A DNA stretch of 64,000 nt. Origin: Reticulitermes speratus. Its lineage: Eukaryota; Arthropoda; Insecta; Blattodea; Rhinotermitidae. The DNA is taken from assembly GCA_021186555.1 (NCBI GenBank), contig JAJKFL010000427.1:20422505-20486504 (forward strand), in the 5' to 3' direction. The notes under the pieces are model-generated. The model searched no databases. It was not told the DNA's origin and saw only the letters and a program-made list of their open reading frames with translations. The translations under genes were made by a program, and so were the position numbers. Of the stretch, positions 21,185-32,027 are shown piece by piece. Positions within the stretch are counted from its first letter, which is position 1; each line of letters begins with the position of its first letter.

Positions 21185-21402
21185 CATTGACTTATTCCTT
21201 CCGGCCGCAACTTGGTCCAGGAGTCGACTCATCCTTTAACAGAAATGAGTACCAGGGATGTGTCCTGGAGGGCAAAGGCGACCGGTGCTTAGGGCTGACA
21301 ACCTTACCACCTTCGTGTGAAGATTGTCTAGAAAGTCTGGGAGCCTCGACCTTCTGGAGCCCTAAGTTTCTGTTCAGGCCTGTAATGGGGGATAGCTTTA
21401 CC
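21185..21402 (+). repeat. 5'-truncated tRNA-derived SINE, family C (unit 1)
   Basis: It matches the body of the complete family C copies at 26,240-26,533 (minus) and 53,325-53,625 (plus): CCTTCCGGCCGCA, GTACCAGG, AAAGGCGACCGGTGC, AGGGCTGACAACCTTACCACC, GGGAGCCTCGACC, CAGGCCTGTAATGGG. The tRNA head is missing. The overlapping long open frames on both strands (21,187-21,558 and 21,192-21,533) come from this SINE and are not genes. Confidence 0.8.
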
Positions 21403-22307
21403 AGTCTTAATGGCTTAATTTCCCACAAAATTTCGGACGTAATTTTTATCAGCATTACATTTATCTTTCTTTTTGCGTTTTGCAGGAATTTTCTGCCTCC
21501 ACCTTTATCCTTATACTTTGAAAACTGGGGCAAAAATTTCCTCCGAAAACTTTGTTAATATTTATTATTTCAGAAAAACTTAATGTAGAATGGATATGGA
21601 TCAGAATAATGTTCGACGGAATGCTTTTGTTTTGCTGAAGTCATTATCAACAATAGACTCTGCAGTATAATTTGTTGAACAGCTGCATGAGGAGGTGCAA
21701 ATATCTCTTTCCAGAAGTAGCCATTATATTAGCCTAATTCTGCTCAGTATGACATTTTTGTATCTCAAGAACTGGACATTTCTTTGAAAAATATTTAATT
21801 TGTAATAACTGGGAGTCATTCTGTGTGACTACAATGCTTAACTGCCTCTAACACAGATTGTTAGTAGGCCTACTGTTTAAAATCATAGGCTTCAGATCTG
21901 AAAGGATTCTTTGGATCCATCTAAGCAGCAGGAGACCAACACTGAATTTGTAACTTGGTGTGTCAGGATTCTGTAAGACTTGTACATTTGAACATCGGCA
22001 ATGACATTAGCAACATACAGGCCTAAGTTACGTGTATGTTAAAGAAAGTATACTTTATTTGGTAGGGTGGAATGGGGTCATATGTTTCAGGATAGAGAGC
22101 AGTGGCGAACTGAATTAAAAAATCCATACAATATTAGGGTTCAACAAGATGCCTGAAGCTTCTTGCGTACCTGAACGAATTTTAGCTCCTCAAAAAATAC
22201 TGCTTTTTGGAAACAGTTTCCAGTCATGACAGAAAAAATGAAGTGCGTGTAACAATTCCGATGGCTAGTAATCTGACACTGACTATTCCCACAAGATACG
22301 TGGTAAC

Positions 22308-22860
22308 AAATTCACAACACCCAGACCAACAAAATGCACCATACTCTTGCCAGGTATTTTATATTACAATACCACTTTGAACACTGCTACAAGTTTCAAT
22401 ACCCAAGGGATCATCATCAGGAAACCAAATCAAAGCAACACCACACAAAACCAAAACTTTGCGTAGATTATAAAGGTGTAAACAAGGCAAAGAGTTAAAA
22501 TGTAGGCGATTCTTTGTAGTATAGCTGTATAATGGATCCTTGTAAGCAGTGTCTTTGAGGTAACTTACGTACTGTGTTATCCTTTGTTAAGTATGTAGGC
22601 CACCTCCGAGACACTGTATACCAGGAACCATTATAGAAATATACTAAAAAGAATCGCCTAAATTTTAACTCTTTGACTTTTTTACACCTTTATACTCTAT
22701 GTAAAGTTTTGGTTTTGTGTGGTGTTGCTTTGATCTGATTCCCTTACGACGATCCCTTGGGGATCGAAACGAGTAGCAGTGTTCAAAGTGATATTGTAAT
22801 GTAAAATACCTGGCAAGAGTATTGTGCATTTTGTTGGTCTGAGTGTTGTGAATAGGTTAT
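22308..22860. repeat. Penelope-like inverted repeat pair (unit 1)
   Basis: 22,308-22,505 and about 22,645-22,860 are inverted copies (shared words GACCAACAAAATGCAC, TGCCAGGTATTTTA, CTTTGATTTGG/TTTGATCTGATT). Each arm has a degenerate ribozyme-like segment: left arm, minus strand, CTGATGATGATCCC with GAAAC; right arm, plus strand, GATCCCTTGGGGATC then GAAACGAG. Units 2-4 keep only the left arm (from about 33,150, 39,898 and 46,570), because the 4.07-kb deletion starts in the spacer at 22,600. Confidence 0.65.
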
Positions 22861-22980
22861 CGACAGTGCTCGGAATGAAGAGTATAAAGTATATGTGGTA
22901 ACATTAAAGTATGTATTTAAAGTTCTATTGCAAACCTTGTACTACACTTACCATTGCTTTGACCATATTGTTTCCTGCAG

Positions 22981-23129
22981 TCTCCGTTAGAGGATCATTT
23001 GTGTAACGTGACGATTATGCTGCGAAATGACTGTCGAAAGGTTAAGCATACAGAGCGCCTTGTGTCACTGTCCTGTGTGCAAGTTCACCACACGGACCTT
23101 CTTGAAAATTCTTCGCTTTCTCAGCTCGC
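22981..23129 (+). CDS. Candidate internal exon of unknown plus-strand gene (exon X)
   Basis: Acceptor TTGTTTCCTGCAG ends at 22,980. The frame reads SPLEDHLCNVTIMLRNDCRK, then VKHTERLVSLSCVQVHHTDL and LENSSLSQL, to a weak donor GTGACG at 23,130 leaving two bases over. With those bases the candidate exon at 23,231 reads on in frame, and that one joins the coiled-coil exon at 26,669. I do not recognise the family. Found only in unit 1. Confidence 0.38.
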
Positions 23130-23230
23130 GTGACGTTGCATGTTTTGTGCATGAACATGTTATCCTGTATAGTCATACGTTTCACATTCTATATGTACGT
23201 TGTAAACAACAACATTCTGTTTTTGGATAG

Positions 23231-23339
23231 GAGACGGGCAGATCTGCACCGAATGGTCATGTTTTTTTCAGAGATTATTGAGGGAATATTTAATATTTTT
23301 TCCACTTATATCCGTCTTTCAGGCACTAAGATGACGCAG
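23231..23339 (+). CDS. Candidate internal exon of unknown plus-strand gene (exon Y)
   Basis: Acceptor-like TTTTTGGATAG ends at 23,230; the donor is CAG/GTAGTG at 23,340. One base completes the codon split from exon X, then RRADLHRMVMFFSEIIEG and RLSGTKMTQ, ending in phase 0, which suits the start of the exon at 26,669. The central residues are hydrophobic. No family recognised. Unit 1 only. Confidence 0.33.
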
Positions 23340-23562
23340 GTAGTGTGGAGCAGGAGGCTGGACCGTGCCTGCGAGCTGAATCACTGAACGGCTTCCTTGT
23401 CTCTTCAGGCTACCCAAGTTTAATCTTAATTCTTACTAATGATATCAACATACTACCATAACTCTTACAAAGTTATACTACAAATAAATAAATATTCCAA
23501 CTGTTTTCTTAAGACACTACTCCAGAATTATCGAAAAAATTTTATTAATTCTAAATTTAGAG

Positions 23563-23712
23563 TCGATCCCGGTGGCCGTGAGCTCTGAGGCGCAAGTCTG
23601 CTATCATTGGATTCCTGGTATGGCGGGTTCGAATCTCGCTGTGGACATGGATGTATTCTCTTGTAAATTTAACACTGTTATCACCGTGCATTTCTAAGAA
23701 TTAATATAAATA
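23563..23712 (+). repeat. tRNA-derived SINE, family D copy 1
   Basis: GTCGATCCCGGTGGCCGTGAG (A-box region) and GGCGGGTTCGAATCTCGC (B-box, about 23,626-23,643) give a tRNA-Leu/Ser-like head with a long variable region. A related head is at 56,995-57,260. The bases following 23,650 are a short AT-rich body. Confidence 0.65.
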
Positions 23713-23770
23713 AATAGACCAACAAAATGCACTATATAGCTACTTTAATGTAGTATTTGTCTTTGTATTA

Positions 23771-23810
23771 CCCTACACGTGTTTCGGACTCAAAGTCCAT
23801 CTTCATGGGG
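23771..23810 (-). ncRNA. Hammerhead-like motif, core mutated
   Basis: Minus strand: CCCC, ATGAAGA where CTGAnGA is expected (first C replaced by A), stem II GGACT/AGTCC, GAAA, the 6-bp palindrome CACGTG as stem III, TA, GGG pairing back to CCC. Otherwise the architecture equals the intact motifs. The lost core C should abolish cleavage. Confidence 0.5.
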
Positions 23811-24959
23811 TCTCAATGCTATCGAAACTACCAAAGCAAAACTTGTTTGGAGTATTTTAATATTAGCTGTGGGTTGGCAGTATGGATGTGGTGTAATTCT
23901 TATTCTCAGCCTGGGTTGCGCTACTGGTTATTACAATATATTGTTCTCTTTAACGTCCATAATATATTGTCATAACTTGTAGACGGTTGTAAAATGTAAA
24001 ATATATGACGGGATTATGAAGAAGACAAAAATTTAATACCTCCAAAACCACACCGTTCTTGACCAATCATAACTTGTCAATTCGGTTGCTATGCGCTTAT
24101 TAACTGCCAATCAGAACTCTGATGCATATAGACCACCTGCTTTTGAACACGCTCCCAATCACGTGAGAAATGTGCTCTGTACATCGAACGCATTTCTAAG
24201 CGTCCTAGTAATAGGTAAGCCGTCGTGTTTGAGAGTGTTGAAAATTGCTGTTGCAGTATACCAGGTTGGTTGCTGATCAGATTAACTTTGGTTTTTTTTT
24301 TTAATTCAGCAAGGTGTTTATGTTAGACTGTAAGTTTTGTACAGCGAAGAGGTACCTAATTTGATTTCTTTTTTTGTAGTGGTTGCCAGTTTAGAATGGC
24401 GGTTGGGCATTTCTATCGCGTGAATGAAAGTTGTTAATAATTAGGAATTAGTAATCTGTGATGTTGGTAGTGTCTGTGTAAGTCGGATTCCGTTATTACC
24501 ATATATCATCAAAAGACAATAAGATATTTCACACTTATCAACCATAAAAAAGGGCATAAAAAGAGTTACAGCTTTATTAAATGAAAGTCCCTCTTAATCT
24601 TTCTCTGCTAATAGTTTCTTGCATTTCATGGGTATGAAATTCAGAGGGGGGACATTCTTTAAGCATGTCTTTCACCGAGTTCAGGTTGTTCAGAATTTGT
24701 GTGCCAGCGTTTCCTGAGACATTCCAAAGCTCAACTGCTGAACTCATGCATTTTTGACTTGGACAGTGATATCATAACTATGTATTTCTTTAAAAAAGTA
24801 GTAGAAAAAAATTTTTTTTTATGTTTTCGTACCCTTAAAATATGTGGAGTGTCATTTTACTGACTTTGGACAGACAACTGGTGTTTATTCCCCAGCAGAG
24901 CAGAGATGCTGGAAATTTTTCTTTTGAATTTTTTTGTCACGTAATGTGTATTTGTAACC

Positions 24960-25830
24960 TACTGATTATTGGGACGTTGTGTATGTTAAATTGACGTCTC
25001 GTGTCCATGTAGTGCCAAAGTGTGTGGTGCTTTGTGTACCTTCTTATCAATGTCCTCTTCAAAATAGTTTCCTTGGGACTTCATACACGTAGAGTGAGGC
25101 CAGTAGAATGCCACCATTTGAAGCATTTTGAGAAGCATGCTATTTGGTTCTGCGCGAGTGCAACCTGTGATTTTGCTTGAATTGTATTGATATTATTAAA
25201 TCTCCTACTGTATAATGCCATTTTGAATTTTGGGACAAAAAGAATTCACACAGCACTAAATCTGGTGATCAGGAAGGGTGTGGAACAACGGTAATTTTCT
25301 TTTAAGTCAGAAATTCACGCACAGAGAAAGAGTAGGCTGGTATGTTTTTATGGTGGAGAAGCCAATCCCTGAATTTCACTTTTCAGGTCATTTTCACCAC
25401 ACATCTTCCTGCATATGCCATAATGTATAAGTGTAGTAATACTGGTTCAGTTAGTCCTTGGGGAACAAATTCATAACGCATAAGATTCATAAGTGTCAGA
25501 TAAAAGCATGACCATGCTGTTCACATTTGAGTAACCTTGTCTTGTATTGTTGGGGCGTGAAGATGATGGGGCTGTTCCACTGAGACAACTGTTGCGTGGT
25601 TTGTGGGTCACACCCATAAATCCATATCTCATCACCTGCAACTATGTCCAAAGGAAATCTGGGTCTCTGTTGAGCCTCTCTGGAAGGTCCTGGCATGTGC
25701 AAACACCATTCTTCTTCAGCCCCTCACTGAGCAGTTGGGCATGAATTTAGTAGTTTGTGCTCTCAACAGTAGTGTTACCTTATGGTCAGTCCAGAAACTG
25801 ATTGTACCACATTCTTAGATAGTGTTAGGT
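24960..25830 (-). pseudogene. mariner-type transposase relic
   Basis: Minus strand from about 25,740: LHMPGPSREAQQRPRFP, VAGDEIWIYGCDPQTTQQLSQW (first catalytic Asp region, normally GDETWIY), then with stops NLFPKD, YYYTYTLWHMQ and a badly decayed block, ending CMKSQGNYFEEDIDKK near 25,040. Block order and ending match mariner transposases of several hundred residues, here full of stops and frameshifts. It lies inside the part of unit 1 deleted from the other units. Confidence 0.7.
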
Positions 25831-26239
25831 GCTGTGACAAAGTGAATTTCCACTCCAGTATTTCAGAAAATTTGTGTTTGGGTAAATACAATGGGGCAAT
25901 ACATTGCCCTCTTAATTTATGAGCTAACATTTAATAATAGTTAAGTAACTGACATATTAGTAACTTCTGAGATCCATCTGAAAGGAATTTACTGTAGGAA
26001 CAGTTTGTTTGCATAGACATAGTAAATGTTCAAAATATATGTGCATATAAAACCTCACTTATACAAATTCTGCTGTAGAAAAGCGCTCATGCCCACATTT
26101 TTGCAACTGAAAATTATTAAGATCTTTGAAAGAAGTGGAAGACTAATTTTTCTGATACCTGTAACAAAGCAACAAGGTGTAATGTGGAAAAGTTGATTTA
26201 CTCTGTCATTGTAAGTTATGTTGGTAAGGTAAAAAGTAA

Positions 26240-26533
26240 AGCAATCCCTATACAGGCCTGGACAAGCCCTGAGGGCTCTAGGAGATTGAGGCTCCCAGAA
26301 TTTCTAGACATTCAGCACATGAAGGTGGCAAGGTTGTCAGCCCTACGCACCGGCCGCCTTTACCCCCAGGAGATATTCCTGGTACTCATTTCTGTTGGAG
26401 ACTGAGTCGACCCCAGGGCCATAATGTGGCTGGAAGGATTAAATCAAAGCAAAGTTACAATGACCGCATCGGAACTGAACCCGTGACCTATCAACTTGTA
26501 GCGCAGTGCCTCAACCAACTGCACCACCACATA
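26240..26533 (-). repeat. tRNA-derived SINE, family C, full copy
   Basis: On the minus strand the head GGTGGTGCAGTTGGTTGAGG (A-box) and CACGGGTTCAGTTCCGATG (B-box) is followed by the same body as the copies at 21,185 and 53,325 (CTGGGGTCGACTCAG, GGGGGTAAAGGCGGCCGGTG, GGGAGCCTCAATC). It lies about 140 bp upstream of exon A in unit 1. Confidence 0.8.
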
Positions 26534-26668
26534 CCCCAAGTTAATGTTGGTAGAAAACCATAATTATTTGAACATAATACTTTTGGGGGGGGGGGTGCAT
26601 TTTTGTGGGACTGTCAACACATACAGTCATTGTTTTGACACTGATTATGTGTGTATTTCCCATTGCAG

Positions 26669-26879
26669 GTGTTTAAAGCAGAACACCAGTACCAGGTGTG
26701 GTATGCAGAGTCACAACAAAGTGAGGCCTTGTGTGAGAAGCTGAAGCATGATGCTGTAGAGAAGGAATGTGAGTTGGCACACACACAGGAACTCTGCTCT
26801 GAGTTACAAAGGCAGGTGCACGAAATGAAGCAAGTTCGTAACATAAGTGTAGAAGAAGACCCCTACATTATGAGCCCAG
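26669..26879 (+). CDS. Coiled-coil exon A of unknown gene (unit 1)
   Basis: Acceptor TTTCCCATTGCAG ends at 26,668; donor AGCCCAG/GTTAGT at 26,880. The 211-bp exon reads VFKAEHQYQVWYAESQQSEA, LCEKLKHDAVEKECELAHTQ, ELCSELQRQVHEMKQVRNIS and VEEDPYIMSPG, a charged amphipathic coiled-coil pattern. Phase 0 in, phase 1 out. The upstream candidate exons X and Y join it in frame. The gene was not recognised. It is the best-supported coding exon in the array and all four copies keep it open. Confidence 0.6.
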
Positions 26880-27431
26880 GTTAGTTTGTTAGCAGTGTGT
26901 GTTTCTAGAAATACGTAAGCTTCCTTACATCCATTATTTCACTTTCTCACACCTCATTTCCTTCTGTGATTACTTTCAACCAAAACCCATATTGATTTGA
27001 AAAGTGCATTGTGAAATAACTGTGGCTGCAGGAACACGTAGTAGGTACACATTAGGGTTTATGTAAACAAAAATTGTGAAATCCTTATGTGGAGGATTCT
27101 CCTACGTCGACTTGTATTCTGATGTTAGAAACACTGGCTGTTATTCTTGAAATATAAGTATTATTTACTGTCATATTCCTAAAAAATAAATACTGTAATA
27201 TCATGACAAAATACAGTATTACAGAAAATTTGTATATCCCTTTACTATTCCTGTTTACATTGACATTGAGCTTCCTGGACTGTGTTCTTTAAATGAGCCC
27301 AGTACCTCCTTTGCTGTATAATTTTTGTTAGTTTGAAATGCCTTGGTTATAAAATTAAATATGTAAATGAAATTACCGTTCAATTTCTCTATGTTCTTTT
27401 AGATGTGCAACTTAATGCATACATGCATGCA

Positions 27432-27462
<31 letters not shown>

Positions 27463-27469
27463 ACACATA
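27432..27469. repeat. C-run plus (CA)n microsatellite (unit 1)
   Basis: A run of C followed by alternating CA. The matching tracts in the other units have different lengths: about 34,204-34,255 (unit 2, longest), 40,952-40,988 (unit 3) and 47,623-47,671 (unit 4, with an interrupting ACC). Confidence 0.9.
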
Positions 27470-27936
27470 TACACAGTGAAACTTGGACTTCTTGTACCAT
27501 GAACCTGTGTTTTACTTGATTCTATGCACCTAAAATCAGTCCTCCCAAACTTCCATAAGAGCAGTGTTGTTTTTTTCATCAGGTACATTCAGGTTGAGCA
27601 TAAATTGGGTTATTGCTGTCATTTAAGTCCTTTGAAGTGGAAATGAGGAAAAAGGAGAATAACTTTGTAAGAATTTTATATCTGTATTTTCTTGGTATAC
27701 ACTTATTATTCTATGGCTTCAAGGCCATGCCAGCAGAGTTATAGTGACTGCATGTTCCACATGCTTCTTAAATTGCTGTTTTAGTATTGCATTTTGTAGC
27801 TACTTGTATACAGTTTTATTTTATTTATTTGTTAAAATTTGTTATAAGTAACCACATGTTCTGTGCTCTCATTAAGTTGCTGTATTGGTGTTTCTCTGTA
27901 AATATACTGCGCATTTAACTAGCAAACAGTTTTACT

Positions 27937-28816
27937 TTAACCTTTAAAGTATGGGAGATTTAAATCCCAAAGTAGCCGCTGACGGCTGGGGTTCCTCTCG
28001 CTTTAAATGCCCGTTTTTGCACCTGCTGATATTATTTGTTGTATTTAATACATTTTTAAAGATAAAACCTTCAAATAAAAAGAACGCGCTTAAGAATGAA
28101 TCCGTCTACCTGTTACGCAAGTTTCAAGAAAATCCACCTATTTTTATGCAGCTTAGTTGAAGGTCGTTTTTTGTTTTGTTTATTTTTCACTTTAAACTTC
28201 ATTTTCTAGATTTATTCTTTTCAGATAGCTCCTGCTGTCAGTGGGTAATCTGTGCTATAAATTTTGGAGCTGACTGTACATGTCACTGTATTTCCTCATA
28301 AGTTATTTGGGTTTCAGTCTTATAAAATGATGTTTAGGTTTCATGGTAATTCAGGCTTATCTGGGTGCTGAGTGCCAGTGAGTTAATATGCAATCAGTGG
28401 GAGAGGTAAGGAATGCATACAGACGTTCATTGCTCTGGTTAGTGCAATATGGGACCACAGGCAAATGTCCTTCATTCTGCTGTAAGGATTTCTTCGTGAC
28501 TAGTTTGAATTTTAAGTTCATGCTTATGTCTATCTTCAACTCAACAGTTCAGTCTGTTCCCTGTCACAGTAATAACATGCGGCAGGGCAGATGCTTGAAT
28601 CACGATCAGAGAGAGTCAGCACCTGGCTTATGCAGTGTAAGAAAATTTGCTGCCATGTGTGTTCCTCCAAAAACAAATAAAAAGAATGAAATTCAAGTAT
28701 CGAGAATGCAACATACTGTTGTGTGCTACCTCTGTTCCGAGGTATATCACACCAAACTGCATTCTGAGGACCAACTGACACTAAAGTGGAAAGGGGGAAC
28801 ACACAAATGTACGTAA
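27937..28816 (+). mobile_element. piggyBac-like element relic (unit 1)
   Basis: TTAACCTTTAAAGTATGGGAG at 27,937 resembles a piggyBac end (TTAA target followed by CC-T-rich terminal repeat). About 28,600-28,800 carries pieces of the C-terminal Cys-rich domain in two frames: KICCHVCSSKNK in one, then CNILLC and CSEVYHTKLHSED in others, the CxxC...CxxC...YHTKLH layout of piggyBac transposases. The catalytic domain is missing. The long open frames on both strands at 28,388-28,967 are shadows of this relic. Homologous stretches are at 34,723-35,611, 41,458-42,346 and 48,140-49,028. Confidence 0.5.
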
Positions 28817-29510
28817 ATATTACCATTGTAGTTACTGAACTGATATTTTTCAGTAGCGTTTTCTTGATGAAATGATGGGGTGAAGGGGGTGTAGATTTTA
28901 CAGGAAAGACTGTATAAAGGAACAGAGGCTTATCGGAAGGTCCATTATGTGTGTGTATTTGCTTCACTTCGCCAATATGAGGAAAAAGTAAGAACTACTG
29001 GCTGGCGACATCTGTAAATAATTCGCGACTGCTGGAAAAATCATAAGGCTGTCAGCAAGAAAAATTAAACCTCATAATGCTGATGGGACTGGGCTGTTCT
29101 TCAGGCTTCCACCTAATTTTGATTTTGAAAGGTGATTCTTGCCATGGTGGAAAGAATTCCCAGAAGAGGATATTTGTTTTGTTTTGTTAACCTTCAAAGC
29201 CATTGGGACTGATAAACTCCTGTTATTAGTTATTGGGTAGAGTGAAAACCCTCATTGCTTTAAAAATGTCAGAAAGTTGCCCACAAAGTATATGGCAAAC
29301 AGAAAAGCACAGGTTACACAGGCTATTTTATTGACTATTTAAGGGCATTAGATGCCAAAATGAGTTCCAAAAACACAAAGATTTTACTTATTGTGGATCA
29401 GTGTGCTTCTCATCCACAAGACACAAGTTACCTAAAGAATGTGAAAATATAAGTTGTTTATTTCACACCAACTTATGCACATTCACTTATAATATTAGTA
29501 ATTATATTTT

Positions 29511-29566
29511 ACCCCTATACATATTTCGGCGTCTCAAAACGCCATCCTCAGGGGTCGTAGAGTTTA
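29511..29566 (-). ncRNA. Degenerate hammerhead-like motif (unit 1; copies in units 2-4)
   Basis: Minus strand: CCC, CTGAGGA, stem II GGCGT/ACGCC, GAAA, TATG where CATG is expected, then TATAGGGG. The core and stem II are intact but helix III is no longer palindromic and helix I pairs only if two bases are skipped. Copies at about 36,306-36,354, 43,040-43,088 and 49,722-49,770 have one more C beside the core. Confidence 0.45.
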
Positions 29567-29643
29567 CTAGCATAGACCGTACAATCATGAATACGTCGTT
29601 ACATCCGTATAAAATGTGATACATCAAATGGCAGTCAGTTATT

Positions 29644-29794
29644 GTCAAGTTTCATACATTATTGTGCAATAATAAAAATATTAAAAAGGTGTTAAAATTG
29701 TTAAAAATAATTACATGACTTAAGATTATTTTAACAATTTTAACACCTTTTTAATAATACTTTTATTATTACACAATATTGTATGAAACTTGAC
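29644..29794. repeat. Large AT-rich palindrome (unit 1 only)
   Basis: 29,644-29,711 and 29,725-29,794 are inverted copies (about 68-bp arms, 13-bp loop). Shared words: TCAAGTTTCATACA and AAAAAGGTGTTAAAATTG. Only the right arm survives in units 2-4. The long minus-strand open frames near 29,726-29,944 derive from it. Confidence 0.85.
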
Positions 29795-30868
29795 ATTGCA
29801 AATATGATATGGAATTCCACCCGTGTCCTGCGTTTGTATTACATCCACTTCAATATGAAAAGTTTTTGCCGTCCTCTTTCCTAGGTTTTGATACTTTTCT
29901 TTTTCACTTTCACTTTTCTCAGCATTTCCAAGGCCTGTTAACACTCAGAAACATGAGAACAGTTGATGTAAACACAAAACACCACAAGGCAAGCGAGAAA
30001 GACTCGCTGTAAGCATCTGCCCTCAGTCAGTTCCCCAGTAACAGGAGTCAGCGAGTTGCTCTTCATTTTTACATTCAAAGTGCATTTGCTAGCATGCCGC
30101 ATGAACTTTGTATTATTTCTAGTGGGGTCCACTTTGGATGCCATTTGTATGTGCAGATGTTCATAACCCAAATGTAAGTGGGGGACTTACTGTACTGACC
30201 AGCATGGTAACCCATCACATCATTCTTTGGTGTTGGAAACAGATGCTACAGATTGGAGCAAACTGGCTACCAAAGGCAGTATGACATTAAAGTCTTTATA
30301 TAATACTAATGCAAATGCTATGCAATTTTGACTTTTAAGATTTAGCGTATTATTTTGAAGATGTTCCAACATTTCTGCGTACATTGCAGTTGCTGTCTGC
30401 AGGGTGAATGAGGCAGAATATTGAAGAGGGCCAGTATTTAATCTGATAGTGGGGATGGGGGTCAGGGTGTGGAGGTTGGTGCTATTCAGTAGGAAGTCAT
30501 AGGTGTAAGGTTTTCCTTGACATGTGTTTGGAAAGCTCTTCTTTCTACATGCCTGTTTTTATCAGTGTCTCATCTCTTCAGATAAGAAAGCTGTCATTTG
30601 GGCACAGAAATGTGCCAACCTATTCATTCAAAACTTGGCCTCCACATGAACATCATTTTCTGTGTCAGTTTTGCTGCTATAAACTTCATTTATTGTTCAG
30701 CATTGATTAGTTTATAAGTGTTTTCTTTCTCAAAGTCCATACGTTAGTATCATGGTACACGCTTATTAAAGGACGTTGCAGTGTATTTTGTTAATAGTCG
30801 TAGATGTTACTGATGGGTATTTGTACCACAATATGCATAGTAGTCTTACAGTATAATATAATTTGCAG

Positions 30869-30976
30869 GACACAGAAGTGCTTAAAGTGAGCGAGGATGG
30901 AGCAACTGTCAGGCCAACTAGAAAAATAAATCCTTTGAAGGCTCTTTTTAAAAAAAAAAAAGGATCATGCAGATGA
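30869..30976 (+). CDS. Terminal exon Z of unknown gene (unit 1)
   Basis: Acceptor TATAATTTGCAG ends at 30,868. The frame reads DTEVLKVSEDGATVRPTRKI and NPLKALFKKKKGSCR, then TGA (30,974-30,976). A basic, lysine-rich C-terminus of 35 residues. It is the same strand as exon A, but exon A leaves one extra base and direct joining hits a stop, so an unseen exon between them or a separate gene is needed. Four copies exist and all keep the 12-base A run encoding KKKK. Confidence 0.5.
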   Translation, partial: DTEVLKVSEDGATVRPTRKINPLKALFKKKKGSCR

Positions 30977-31228
30977 GGTGAGATTGATGCTGTTCTTGTA
31001 TTCTGTACCTCTAATCTCACTAATGGGTCTAGTCTTGTTAAATATGACCTTTAAAATTTAAGCTGAATACAATGTACACTATAGATATTTTGTAGCTTTT
31101 TGTGTTATGTGCTATATAACTATGGTATTTCTTTTCCCCTTTTTTTAAAAACACGTCCCACATACAAAGAAAAGTATTAATTTTGTACACATTTTTAATG
31201 ACTATTTTTTTTTTCAAATGTGTAAGTA

Positions 31229-31643
31229 CCGTATATTCTCGAATCTAATCCGCACCTTTTTTACAGTTTTAGAGGGCTAAAAAATCAGATGCGGATTAGA
31301 TTCGCGGTCTAGAGCTGGATTTTGGAAAAATGATTGAGCTGCTGTACAATATAACAATAACGTAATTAATAAACAACGTAAGAACAATACAATACAATAA
31401 TCTATTATTTTATTATTTATTATTATAATTTATTATTCATCAGACTCGCCGTCATCACTCATAACTGAATCGTTATCCGTGCTCTCCACCCAGTCACTAT
31501 CATCTTTATCTTCAACATCGTCGTCCCATACAATGTCATCGCTGCCTTGTGTTTCCGCCATAGTCGAACGTTGCTTTCATCAACTCCAAAAATTGCAGCG
31601 GCTTTGCGGTTTCCATTCTCCTCTGCGCACCGAATAACTTCAC
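31229..31643 (-). mobile_element. pogo-like element, truncated by the duplication junction (unit 1)
   Basis: Left end CCGTATATTCTCGAATCTAA preceded by TA, then the acidic C-terminal coding piece on the minus strand. It is cut at TTCAC, where unit 2 begins. See the intact copy at 51,331-52,127. Confidence 0.85.
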
Positions 31644-32027
31644 AAGTTGCCGCATGAGCACGGCGAAATGATGAATCATATGCAACCGTGCTGATATGAA
31701 TGCCCGACTACAAGTGAAAAAGGATGTTTGATGAAATGTTTTGAGTTATAACGTCATGAGCCCTAATTATTATTGGAGTAGAGTTAAGTTCCTTGGAAAT
31801 AGTTTCTACGAATTTAACCTCCAAAGACACAATTATTTCACGTCTCCGTGTCTCTAATAAGCACAAAACTCTGGCCATTTTTTAGCCTAAAATTTAGATT
31901 TCCTCTTGATAAAAATCGCATTATTTCCTATTGATTACATTATCTTTCCGTCTCCGTCTTTAGTATGTAAAGTGGAGGTATGTTTCTCCGAAGTATTTTT
32001 AATGTACCTACCAGTCTTCATATTTTT

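Larger units (their letters stand above)
29076..30192 (+). pseudogene. Tigger-like element relic interrupted by a Penelope-like insert (unit 1)
   Basis: 29,076-29,450 reads NADGTGLFFRLPPNF (the catalytic DETG altered to DGTG), CFKNVRKLPTKYMANRKAQV and KILLIVDQCASHPQDTSYLK (second Asp), with frameshifts. At about 29,452 it is interrupted by the ribozyme-bearing insert. The right end CATAACCCAAATGTAAGTGG to CTG at 30,192, followed by TA, looks like the matching Tigger terminal repeat (complement CAGTAAGTCCCCCACTTAC). It is a different subfamily from the element at 162-1648. Confidence 0.6.
20801..31643 (+). repeat. Tandem segmental duplication, unit 1 (long, 10,843 bp)
   Basis: First of four head-to-tail copies beginning AAGTTGCCGCATGAGCACGG and ending TAACTTCAC. 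It alone contains about 22,600-26,669, which units 2-4 lack. It ends inside the left part of a pogo-like transposon and runs directly into unit 2. Over shared parts it is almost identical to the others apart from short indels, the C/CA tract and the 29.6-kb palindrome. Confidence 0.95.

Noticed and set aside
21187-21558. 123-codon plus frame and overlapping 113-codon minus frame, repeated in all four units
   Set aside because: Both lie mostly over a tRNA-derived SINE body (same words as 26,240-26,533 and 53,325-53,625); conservation between units reflects the recent duplication, not selection.
28388-28967. 140-146-codon frames on both strands in each unit
   Set aside because: They cross a decayed piggyBac Cys-rich region whose real reading jumps between frames; the long frames are accidental.
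29726-30171. Minus-strand frames of 72-77 codons in each unit
   Set aside because: They start in the palindrome arm or the Tigger terminal repeat and show no domain.
30766-31020. 84-codon minus-strand frame in each unit
   Set aside because: It is the antisense of exon Z, which has a splice acceptor, a sensible peptide and a stop; the minus frame has none of these.
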